From: Porphyra umbilicalis
Lineage: Eukaryota > Rhodophyta > Bangiophyceae > Bangiales > Bangiaceae
Length of the DNA stretch: 64,000 nucleotides
NCBI GenBank assembly: GCA_002049455.2
Contig: KV918892.1
Span: 124,001 to 188,000 of the forward strand
Direction: 5' to 3'
The notes under the pieces were generated by a model. The model made no database searches, had not been told where the DNA came from, and worked only from the letters and a program-made list of their open reading frames with translations. How positions within the stretch are numbered: the first letter of the stretch is position 1; each line of letters begins with the position of its first letter. Made by a program: the position numbers and the translations under genes. This document shows positions 55,028-64,000 of the stretch, piece by piece.

Positions 55028-55508
55028 CTGCGCAGTGCTCCTTAAAGCGTGCACGCAAACCGCAAATCGGTACGTTTTGGACTCAAAGAACTTCCCCTCA
55101 CAGTACCCTGTGGCCCGATTTTCAGTACAAGTGGTTTGCAACAAGGTTTTACACGGATCGCACTTATAAGTTCATATCACAAGAAGCGTCTCGCAGCGGT
55201 GCAGACTGAGTGCAAGGGGACACATTTTCATGCTGCAGAACTGCGCTTTAGAGTGCGTCAACAACCGCACGTATTGAACCCTGCAAGAAACTTGCGATGA
55301 GGGCGCGCCAGGCTCTTCGGGACAAGGTTCTGGAGCACTGAATGGCAGCTTACGTATCCAGGCTCTACCCACCAACCATGAAAGACAAGAATTTGCAGCT
55401 GCACAGGTTCATGCTACGGGATCTCGTGCTGCAGCAACATGCCGTCTGACAAGAATTTCTTGCGAAAACGGGCTTGCGTGGGCCCACGGTTTAAGGAGCA
55501 CTGCGCTG
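55028..55508. mobile_element. About 480-bp TIR element downstream of the CRY-DASH fragment
   Basis: Inverted ends: GCGCAGTGCTCCTTAAA on the left and the same read inward from about 55508 on the right, with looser similarity continuing for about 40 bp. TA follows the right end, but the left flank has GG, so the target duplication is not clean. No ORF. It lies 250 bp after the point where the photolyase reading stops. Confidence 0.65.
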
Positions 55509-56217
55509 TAGGCGCTGCTGACCAGCAGTGGCAGTCACCCTTAAATGAGAATTGTGAACCAGGAACAAGGGCTTTGTGGTAGGCATAGATCCAGTCTGTA
55601 AGCTGCATCCTGCAACCGTTCGGCGTACAGCTGTACCTACAGGTTACTGTGGTCGTCGAAAGAGGAGCTCGTTGAAAACAATTCGTGTGCTGCTGCATCC
55701 ATACTACAGGCCGATGAGACTGCCACGGCGGCTGGGCCTGGCCTCACTCCAGCCACCGCAACTGCACCAGCGCTAGTCCTAACGGCATGCACATTGAAAC
55801 CTCACGGGGACGATGACGGATATCGCCGAGGCTGGGTGCATGCAACCTGCTGCATGCAGCAGAGGAGACGATGCCGCACATCTCTCAGTGGGATCCATTC
55901 CTGACGAGCAAAACAGTACGGTTCTGCGAAATCTTCCGTGTTGGCGCGTCACAGATGCATCTTGACATGCTACTTGATTCATAGTTCGGTTGAAGCAAGT
56001 CCATTCAATGGAACCAGTCGAAAGGCCGATAGACCCAACCACACGCGTTCGACCCGCTGATCTCCTCTTCGTGTGCCGTCATCCTCGACGTGGCGCATTG
56101 CCCGCTGCCTACCTCGCTCCCGGAGCTGCTCTGGCCCGTTTGTGTGCTGCTACTCGGTTTCCTTTTTTTTTTCCTTTTTCCCCTCTTTCCCCCAGCTACC
56201 TCTCTAACCACTGCATA
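55509..56217. promoter_or_regulatory. Upstream region of the pyrophosphatase gene
   Basis: No gene seen. A strong pyrimidine tract (about 56160-56192, ending CCCCCAG) precedes the ATG by some 25 bp. It could be a 5'-UTR intron acceptor or a CT-rich start region. CCCAGCTACCT here also stands just before the ATG at 3507. Confidence 0.4.
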
Positions 56218-57147
56218 ATGTCGTGCCTCGGCTTCACCGCGGCCCCTGCTGCCATCGCCGCACGCTCCGTCGGCGTCCGCGCGCCGGCGGCGGTGTGCAC
56301 GTCGTCGTCGGCGTTTGCCGGCTGCCGCTTGGCCACCCGCTCTGTGGCCCCCGCCGCCCGCCGCTCGGCGTCCAAGACCACCGTGACGGCGACGGCGGCG
56401 ACAAGCCGCAGCCCTGGGTATGACGTTGCCTCCCTGAGCACCGAGGCCCGTGGACCCGAGGGCACCCTCGAGTACCGTCTCTACTACACCGCGTCGGGTG
56501 CGGACGTTTCACCGTGGCACGACATCCCCCTTTTTACGGGGGAGCCGGGCGTCGTCAACTATGTTAATGAGATCTCCAAGGGCACGGACGCCAAGATGGA
56601 AATTGCAACCGATGAGGCTGCAACGCCCATCAAGCAGGACGTGAAGAAGGGGGCGCTCCGCTTCTACAAGTACTCCAAGTCGCTGGTCAACTATGGGGCG
56701 CTCCCGCAGACGTGGGAGGACCCGGCGGACATTGTTGTCGACACGGGCCTGGGCGGCGACGGGGACCCGCTGGATTGCATTGACATTAGCCCAAAGGTGA
56801 TGCCCCGTGGCGCCGTGTACCCGGTCAAGGTGCTTGGCACGCTGGCGCTGCTCGACGAGGGTGAGACGGATTGGAAGATCCTGGCCGTCAACGCCGCTGA
56901 CGAGAAGGCGGCGCTCGTCAATGACATTGGCGACGTGGAGGCCCACTACCCGGGCATTGTCGACGAGGTGCGGGAGTGGTTCCGCGTGTACAAGACCGCC
57001 GAGGGCAAGGGCCTCAACGAGTACGCATTTGATGGCAAGGCGCTGGACAAGGAGTATGCGCTGCAGGTCATTGCGAACACCAACACGAGCTGGTCGAAGC
57101 TCTGCTCGGGGGAGATTGCGAATGAGAACGGCCTGGTGCTCAAGTAG
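56218..57147 (+). CDS. Soluble inorganic pyrophosphatase, family I, plastid-type, 309 aa
   Basis: Hydrolyses pyrophosphate to two phosphates with Mg2+, pulling biosynthetic reactions forward. The ATG at 56218 follows a pyrimidine-rich leader; the frame is open further upstream but reads as UTR. Residues 1-60 are Ala/Ser/Arg-rich (MSCLGFTAAPAAIAARSVG) and hydroxylated, as in plastid transit peptides. The catalytic domain shows the metal-binding signature DGDPLDCID (about residues 181-189), the substrate lysine region (AKMEIATDEA), LVNYGALPQTWEDP, and GETDWKILAV. The late YKTAEGKGLNEYAFDGK stretch is also present. Length and order fit eukaryotic family I enzymes and resemble plant plastid pyrophosphatases. 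Single exon, no damage seen. It is likely the main stromal enzyme supporting starch-related, isoprenoid and nucleotide synthesis. Confidence 0.95.
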   Translation: MSCLGFTAAPAAIAARSVGVRAPAAVCTSSSAFAGCRLATRSVAPAARRSASKTTVTATAATSRSPGYDVASLSTEARGPEGTLEYRLYYTASGADVSPWHDIPLFTGEPGVVNYVNEISKGTDAKMEIATDEAATPIKQDVKKGALRFYKYSKSLVNYGALPQTWEDPADIVVDTGLGGDGDPLDCIDISPKVMPRGAVYPVKVLGTLALLDEGETDWKILAVNAADEKAALVNDIGDVEAHYPGIVDEVREWFRVYKTAEGKGLNEYAFDGKALDKEYALQVIANTNTSWSKLCSGEIANENGLVLK

Positions 57148-57469
57148 GAGAACGGCGGGGGGTGCTCTGGTTCGTAGGCTTTCTCGATGATTGTTTTTTT
57201 TTTTTGTCGCTTCTCACCTTGGGTGCCGCGGGCAATTTCCGATGCCCCCCGGCGACTGCAGCGAGCGCCCCGCGTGGTTGGTGTCGACCGCGGACGCCGG
57301 TGGCCATGTCGCGCGAGAATGGCCCAGACGTCCTTCATAGCACACCGCTCTCTCCCGCGTCAGTCCGAGACCGCCCTGGAAGCCACCGAGATGAGAGGAG
57401 ATGACGACCGTTGTATCCAGGGCGGACGGACTGCCGTTGGCTGGTGGCTACCCGTGTGAAAGTTATCAG

Positions 57470-57649
57470 ATGGCCACGACGTCTCAGTCCGAGGCGCCCG
57501 CCGCGGCGTCGCCGACAGACGGTGATAGCGACGGCAATGGCGGCAATGGCAGCGGCAATGGCAGCGCGGCCACGGCGTCAGCGGCCGCGGCTACCGTCAC
57601 AAACAGCCGCAGCCGTCGACAAGCGACTGCCCCGCGGGGCCGCCAATAA
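57470..57649 (+). CDS. Possible small ORF or first exon, 59 codons
   Basis: The ATG at 57470 (MATTSQSEAPAAASPTDGDS) opens a Ser/Gly/Asn/Ala-rich peptide ending in RRQATAPRGRQ. Composition is like the disordered start of a real protein, but I see no continuing exon before the ATP synthase gene on the other strand. It may be spurious. Confidence 0.25.
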   Translation: MATTSQSEAPAAASPTDGDSDGNGGNGSGNGSAATASAAAATVTNSRSRRQATAPRGRQ

Positions 57650-58071
57650 GGCGACCCGCCCGGGCTCACCGAGCCGCCGACGGGTGCCCGACGGGGGACC
57701 AGCGGGATTCGTTCGGGGGGGAGTCATTCATTCGTGCGAAGTCATTGCCCCCGGGTAGAAGGCGCACTTGCGCGTCCATGTGCCCGCAATGCCGATCGCA
57801 GGCGCGGCCAGACTTCCGCCCAAAAAGAACCAGGTGCAGAAAAAAAATCGGAAGGACTTTGGGGGAAGTGCACGAGAGGACGGGGGACCATGCAAAAACA
57901 TCAAGAAGCCACGCGTGCACCACAAAACAAAACAAACACCTACACTCGGGCCTGCCGCGTGACGCTCGCCCGGGCGCGCGGCAACGGCAAAAGCACCCCA
58001 TTGCCGTCGGTGGCCACATGTCGTCACGCCAAGCAAGCCGCGGCGGCGGGGGGGAGATCCGGTTGCGGCGC

Positions 58072-58772
58072 CTACTTGGCCCCTTGCAGGGCCTCCGCGC
58101 CGGCGGGCTCCAATTGCACTGCAGAGCGGCACGAAAGCAGTCAAAACGGGTGGACAAAGGAGGTTCCGACGGCGGACCATAGTCGCGGGCCACGGCCAGT
58201 GATCGTGCAGAGGAGGTTGGCCCGAGCCAAACCCAAAAGAAACACACAGGGAGAAGACGACAGGAGCACAAGCGGGACCATCAGAGGAAAGCAACATTGG
58301 TCAGGGCACAGTCTCACCACGGCAACGAACAAGGGTACGAGGGTGACCGCGACAGTGCGCGAGCGATCCCCAGCGACGGCGCACCCCGTCCGCAGGCCCG
58401 TCCATCGACGCGCCGCACACGCGCACATGTCCCGCCCACGGACGATATCCGGTCGCCCCACTATGCATGGACTCTTCGTCACCAGCCCACCACATGGGCA
58501 AGATGCCCCCTCGCCTACGCCCCCCACACGTGCGCCCCAGGCGCATGCGTCGACCGTCGGCAATCAATCCCCCCCACCGCGAGCCGCAAGGCGGCAAACA
58601 CACCTCGGGAAACGGGCTTGCCAGCCTCCCACGTGGACTTTGTCATGCTAAACGGCACCTTGGCCGCCGTCTTCTTGCGGGCCTGCTCCTTAAGCGCCGA
58701 CCGCACCGCGTCGGCGGTCAGGTTGCAGTAGCGGAGGTACGAGACACCCGCGGCGCGCCAGTACTGCACCAT
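58072..58772 (-). CDS. Mitochondrial ATP synthase F1 subunit epsilon, two exons, 71 aa
   Basis: Small stalk subunit of the mitochondrial F1 rotor, bound to gamma and delta. Exon 1 is 58604-58772 (MVQYWRAAGVSYLRYCNLTA to WEAGKPVSR). It carries the family's WRAAG-SYLRYxN start and the KxTWExGKP motif, which align residue for residue with known epsilon subunits. Exon 2 is 58072-58118 (VQLEPAGAEALQGAK), only 47 nt. The 485-bp intron has donor GTGTGT after CCCGAG and acceptor CTCTGCAG, and splices in phase. The total of 71 aa is the usual family size. There is no cleavable presequence, as is common for this subunit. Exon 1 is certain. Exon 2 is inferred from splice sites, phase and expected length. 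No neighbour shares its pathway apart from general energy metabolism. Confidence 0.88.
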
Positions 58773-61700
58773 GGTGAGGGGGGAAGCTTCAAGGAGAAGA
58801 AAAAAATCTGCAGCGAGGAAGGAGGGGGTGGGGGGGGGGGCAATGACGCGCGAGGGGGGTGACGGAGCACGGAGACACTGGGGTGCCCGCTTGGCCGCAC
58901 ATCAGTGCGGCGAGGGAGGCGGCGACCACCTCGGACCACAGTGCAGATTGGGAATTGTGCATGGTGCTTCAAAAGTCCTTCTTCAACTGAAAGCGCGTTC
59001 GCGAAAGAACCCTGGACTTGCGAAACGACAAAACCATTTTCACAAGACGAAAGATGGACCAACGCATCACGACCATCTTCTGACGGTGTGCTCTGACAAG
59101 AAGGCAACGCATCTCAGACACAAGGCCACCTCAGAGCAATCCCTACACTGCGGGTCGGTATTTCATCACCGGAATAGTTCTAAATTTGCCGGCTTGTAAA
59201 TCTATCAATAGAAGCCCCCCCCAGCGGCAGGGGGGGCTGTTAGCGAAGCTCGTGCAAATGCCTTTTGCAATAACTACACGCCAATGTGAACCGACAAATA
59301 CTTATTGAGAAGCATCCAAGCACGTTTCTTGTCGCCACGTTGGCCAAAGATCCGCTTTCTCCGTCGGAGCTAACAGGCGCCACCTACGTCCTTCCCCGCC
59401 GTTGTTGACAGTCCCCCGGCACCCAATCCCCCTTTTCTGTGCTTCTAAGCATAGTGAGCCGTGCTGGCGCCCGCGCGCATTGACGTGCCGTGGTACGTGG
59501 CGACAGGGGTGTTGTTCTCGTCCCGCTCCAAGAATCTTTAGGCGACGCCGCGCATGGTGGACGCTGCCAATGGAGTACTCGACGATGGCGACCATGGCGA
59601 ACGTCACTGAAGACAGCGGGTCGGCTGCGAGTAAACGTCCATGGTGCCGGCCGACGGCCCGCGGCGAAAAAATGTTGTAGCTCCGTGCTGCAATTGCGAA
59701 CAAGTGCTGGGGGCTGCCCACAATCTGTCGTCAGTTGAGAGGCCAAAAGTCGCAGTGCATTTGTGGGGATGAATATCTCGTGGTCATGGCGTCCCCACAA
59801 AGAACCAAAAAAAGGTGCCGATAAAAGAACTGCCAAAAGTCCCTATTCTGTCATCGCCGTCATCACACACGCACCCCACCCAGCCTGAGCCCACGCAATG
59901 GACCACCACACTGGAGGCTCGCTAGCACGAGCTGGGGGGACAGCCTCCGGACCAAAACTACAACAGCCGAAACCACACTCTCACTTCTCATTTTAGTTAC
60001 ATTCCCAACACAATACGACAGAGCGACATCCGCAGAATGCAGCGAGGGGGTGTACCCCCAGTAACCACCAATCGAAGAATAGATCGACCAAGTGTCGCTT
60101 CCAAGGTAAGAATGGACGGTCAGAGCATTGCCAACAACTCAGGCTATCGCTATCGGCTATTCCATTCTAGAACCAAATCCGCGTCCTTAGACAGCCACAT
60201 GTGCGTCAGCGGTTGGCTGCTGTGCTGTCATGAGCCTAAGTACCTGCAGGTTTCCTTACACCAGGCCTTGTCTGGGCCCGATCAAGACGATATTTTCTGC
60301 CAGGACTTGATTCACTGCGGCAGCAGATGACAACTGTGGTGAGCAGCCGTATCAACCATAACGAAGGCGCAGAGAACGCTCGTCGGCAGACGGACAAAGA
60401 AACAGGTCAAAATGTGCAGCGCTTGATGACGACCACGCCTAGAAGGACGTCACTGTAGGACCATTGCCATGCACGACAGCTCTTGCGGACGTTCCCACCA
60501 CCTCTGCCCAGAAGAAACTGGCAGTCAATCTGGCAGACGTGGCGCACACGTTGCAGCCACGTGCTACTATTTGCTGTGAAAAGGGTCGTTGATCCATCAC
60601 ATGGGCCAATAAGAGGCCCCCGTGAGATAGCCTCGGCTATCCTACAAGCTATTCCGACTCGAAATAGAAAAGCGATAGCCGCACAGCTATTCTTGGTCAG
60701 CGGAAGCCAGAGTCAAGTAGGTAGTTCGATTTCCATGGCCCGAACAAAGAAAGGGCTTCTTCGTCTAAAAAGTGGTGTTACGTCGGACTTCAGGTGCTTA
60801 ATGGGACACGTTGTGCAACGTGGCTTGAATATGGGCATAGCATCTCATTGTTAACAATGCTCTCAGGAACCCGGAAAGCATCCCACCTGGATCAAGGCAG
60901 ATTGACCAATCAGCGCCCATATTGGGACAGCTGGAGGGGGCTCTTTCCGTGTCCGTCTCACAGAGGAGCTTCGCTAATAACGAGTAGACGCGAAAGAATG
61001 TTTTGAGATAGCCATGCAAAGCTCCTGCGAGATGGCCTCAGCATGATTCGGAGGATCATGCGCACAACAGTCCCGTGGTTCGGCGAATATCGTACACTTC
61101 AGATTGCCTGATTCTCGAGTGACCTCTGCGATTCGGCAATTCATCCCTACAGTTCTGGACTCGTTCAACGGATCATCTTCAGGACTGATTCTGGGATCGT
61201 TCCAGAAACAGTGTCATCCTCACCCACAGATCATCTCGGGGACTGTCATTCGAAAAACATTTGAGGACTTGTTCAACCGATAGTGTGACTGCCTCTTCCG
61301 CAAACAAAATGTTTGCCTATTCCGTCAACAGCGTGAACACAATTCTTTTGACACTCCCTCCGTTCAGACCAATGTCCATCGCGGAATCTGACATGTCACT
61401 CATGCGATTGAGTGTTCTGGTGCGAGTGCTTCTGACATGTATTTATCCGAGGGATTGCGAGTTCGGGACGTGCTGTGTTAGGACGATACGGGACGAGATT
61501 GCCACTGAGCTGAGATCGAATTTACTGCCTGTGAGGGAGACCCAATCATTCATAAATGGGGGCTGGGTGCGGCCGGGACTTCACGATATTCTCGATGTGC
61601 GAGCCGACGCATGTTTACCCAGTTCCCATCCCCTCTGCGCCGGGCAACAGCGTGTCGGTCGCACGACTACCAAGTCACATTGAGGCTCCCTCTGCCCACG

Positions 61701-61869
61701 CTTCGTGGCCCAGAAGCGACGCCCCATGGGCAGGTCTTGCTCTCTGATTGGATTCGGCAGACCCTCCTCACGACGTCACTCGAAGTAGTCCAGGCTATTA
61801 TCTACAATCGAGTCCTTGAGGCAGGAATCTAGATCAATCTTGCGCACTCGTTCACTCAATCTATGACGA
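58773..61869. other. No supported gene
   Basis: A C/G palindrome (AGCCCCCCC ... GGGGGGCT) lies at about 59213-59240. Frames at 59.3-59.8 kb and elsewhere lack protein character. Around 60.6-61.05 kb some phrases recur loosely (GAGATAGCC, GATGGCCTC), but I cannot define a repeat. Confidence 0.35.
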
Positions 61870-61990
61870 CGATCCCTAGGATGACTGTACTCCGACGCCA
61901 GGACAGTCCTGAGCACGATCCCCAGGATGATCTTACTCGCACTTCAGGACAGTTCTCAGCACGATACGCAGAACGATCAGAACCAACGAA
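61870..61990 (+). repeat. 46-bp tandem repeat, about 2.5 units
   Basis: Units start CGATCCCTAGGATGA (61870), CGATCCCCAGGATGA (61916) and CGATACGCAGAACGA (61962), and the first two share CAGGACAGT and AGCA at their ends. Divergence is about one in five. Confidence 0.65.
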
Positions 61991-63451
61991 TCGGAATGAT
62001 CCTTCATGAGAATTTGGTAGTAACTTGGCCGGAAAATTGCCGAGTCTGTAGGTGCTGGTATGAGGATGATTCCCACTGAATATCGGTGCAGACAGTCTTC
62101 GAGCACTTCTGAGCTCCACTGCGGGCTATGTCTCCAAGATCAACGAAAAGTAGGCAAAATTTGATCCCATTATCAATGTGCGACAGTTCTGCGAACCGTC
62201 GGTGGGCGTGTTCGAGTCTGGCACTTCTCAGATTTAAGGAATCGGGGACAAAACGCTGTGTACAACGTCGGCCCCATCTCATATATATAAAACGAGGCGC
62301 CACGTTGCGCAAACGTGTCTCATGATTGCGGAAATGGAGCCGGAACGCTCCCACATCAACGTCTCCAACCCCATTTGAGATTCTTTTCAACCAAATCAAA
62401 TGGCGTTAGTACCCCGCAAATGTTGCTTTCAGAAATGGGGCCTGAGCTTGTCCGACCCCATTCCCGACCGGAAATGGGTTCGGTCCAGGGCGGCCCCATA
62501 CTGATAAGCTCTCTCATTGGTCGAACGAATGCCAACAGTACAGAGTATGGCACGCATACAAAAGCAACGTGTGGGCGTCCGATCAGCGTCGGTTGTTCAC
62601 AAGCATTCAGAAACGAAAAAGAGTCGATCTGAACCACTCTTTTCAAAAGCGGACTGACGGCGTGGCGAGATATATATTTGTTGAGACGTGCACCGAGTCA
62701 AACTCTTTGGATATGAGCAGCGCGCCGCTGATTGGCAATCGCAGCAGCCGCCGCGACCCTCCGATCATTCATTTTTCTCAGTGTGAGTGGCGTCCACACA
62801 GCGCTCACAGCCCAGTTTGAGCGGGGGGTGACGGCGATCCAGGCGTGCTGCGCCTCTTTTGGGCCATCAGGACCGCACATGGAGGGGAGCCGTGGCGCGG
62901 GGAGGTACAGGCAGCCGACAGCGCCTTCTATGGGGGTGGGATCGGGCAGGCCGCTGCGCCACAGTTATTGGGGCGCACTGAATGCTGTTTTAGGGGGTGC
63001 GTCGAGCCTGATCGGTCGCGCCGGGATTGCAAGGCCGCCGTCATCCCCGTTTCGAGGGGGGCAACGGCCCAGCCACCCGCGACGGTGGCAGGCGCCCCGC
63101 GCAGGCGCTCCCTTGGGGGGGGGGGGGGGGGGGGGCAATGTGATTATGACCCCGCGCCGGTGGCGCTGCGGGGGGGACCGCGCGATCCCATCGCCGTCGT
63201 CACCGCCATCCCGTCGCCGCTAATTTTGTACCACCCGCACCCTCTCCACCCACGACCACGGCCGATCGGACCCCTCCTCGATCTTGCTGCAGACGCACGC
63301 CACTCGTATCGCTCGGCTCTCCCTCCCCCCCCGCATCACCACCTCGCCTGAACGCTCTTTCTATTTTCTGCGCCGACGCCGACCACTTCTCTTTCTTCAT
63401 CTGCACCCCCGCCGTCACGTGGTATCGTGGCCGGCCTCAACCTCTCTCTTT
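61991..63451. other. No supported gene
   Basis: AT-richer to 62820, then G-rich with a run of about 19 G at 63117-63135. It leads into a CT-rich stretch before the Harbinger ORF that may be its promoter. Confidence 0.35.
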
Positions 63452-64000
63452 ATGGATGCCAAGTAAGTCGACGAGGAGGAGATTTCTACCACCGCAGCCC
63501 TGCTGGCGGAGGATGACGGGGCGCACGTGTCTGCTGTCGTGCAGACTCACGTGAGCGCTGCCATGGCGTTGCGCCGGCGCGCACGCGCTAAGCGCATTTC
63601 GCGACGACGGCGGTACTGTGGCTCCTATGTCGGGCGCCGCGCCAACAAGCGGCGAGAATTTGCTGCTGGACAGCACGCCTTCTTGCGGGACTACTTCGGC
63701 GTCGCAGGTGCGCAACCCATCTACGATGAGTACCACTTCGAGACGAGATTTAATGTCCTTCGCGCCGTCTTTCGGCGTGTCTAACTGGCTGTCAAGGACG
63801 AGCCTTTCTTCAAGCAACGGATCAATGCAACGGGAAATCTGAAAGCGCATCCACTGCAGAAGGTGGTGGCCGCCTTTTGTGTCATTGCGTTTGGCGAAGC
63901 GGCCGACAGAGCGGATGAGTACGCGCGCCTGTCCCGCCAAGGGGATGGCGGGGGCATACCAGAGTCGGAAGGGCAAGCGCGGCATCGTCATCAAAGCTGT
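63452..64000 (+). pseudogene. Second PIF/Harbinger-like transposase, N-terminal part, cut by window end
   Basis: The frame from ATG 63452 carries an acidic start and an Arg-rich stretch. It then has wording typical of plant and algal PIF/Harbinger (ALP1-like) proteins: SYVGRRANKRREFAAGQHAF, LRDYFGVAGAQPIYDEYHF, ETRFNVLRAVFRRV. Beyond a TAA (63782-63784) it continues in frame with KDEPFFKQRINATGNLKAHP and LQKVVAAFCVIAFGEAADRADEYARL, the helix region just before the DDE domain. A second TAA sits at 63464-63466, although GTAAGT there could also be a splice donor. It is a different lineage from the transposase at 8845-10050. The catalytic domain lies beyond the window. Confidence 0.8.

Noticed and set aside
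59302-59836. Minus-strand ORFs of 139-150 codons
   Set aside because: No domain, no neighbour support and overlapping alternatives in other frames.
62205-62240. tRNA T-arm-like GTTCGAGTC
   Set aside because: No acceptor, D or anticodon stems could be drawn around it.

Overview
The window is nuclear DNA of a GC-rich eukaryote. Host genes are sparse, have few short GT-AG introns, and three of them look plastid- or mitochondrion-directed: a lumenal FKBP isomerase, a pyrophosphatase with an N-terminal extension, and the ATP synthase epsilon subunit. A cryptochrome-DASH fragment and many algal-type PIF/Harbinger and pogo transposons add to this. My best guess is an alga, most likely a bangiophyte red alga of the Porphyra/Pyropia kind. 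That is an inference from composition and gene content, not a measured placement.

Layout. 1-1.74 kb: broken Ty3/gypsy fragment. 2.1-3.1 kb: two small TA-inserted elements. 3.09-10.7 kb: a PIF/Harbinger transposon with two convergent ORFs, split by a 3.9-kb pogo element (3721-7659) that landed in its first ORF. 10.7-21.4 kb: very GC-rich host block with a cysteine-rich secreted protein gene (minus), a TA-inserted MITE, a duplicated TATA module, a two-exon plastid FKBP gene (plus) and, tail to tail with it, a RING-H2 gene (minus). 21.4-23.9 kb: tandem duplication and a long C-rich tract. 23.9-28.1 kb: a second pogo element (23902-27168) followed by three MITEs, the first touching it across one shared TA. 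29.3-40.9 kb: an 11.6-kb LTR chromovirus on the minus strand, with about 498-bp LTRs and an ATGCG target duplication. It carries a 544-codon antisense ORF next to its 3' LTR, a MITE inside its pol region and a GC-rich, host-like block inside its leader. 41.7-46.6 kb: a 48-bp minisatellite fused to a second broken Ty3/gypsy element. 48-52.4 kb: further MITEs and a nested pair of TIR elements. 52.9-58.8 kb: a second gene cluster with the cryptochrome-DASH fragment, plastid-type inorganic pyrophosphatase and mitochondrial ATP synthase epsilon. 58.8-63.4 kb: no supported gene. 63.45-64 kb: start of a second, different PIF/Harbinger transposase, cut by the window end.

The host genes do not form an operon-like pathway; what links them is organelle biology. 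The dominant story is transposon archaeology: at least eight elements with TA target duplications in two TIR styles (TTGCWG... and CAGT...), several nestings that give a relative order of events, and a cargo-bearing LTR element. Frame changes in host and transposon ORFs repeatedly sit at G or C homopolymers, so some apparent breaks could be sequence-run errors rather than biology.
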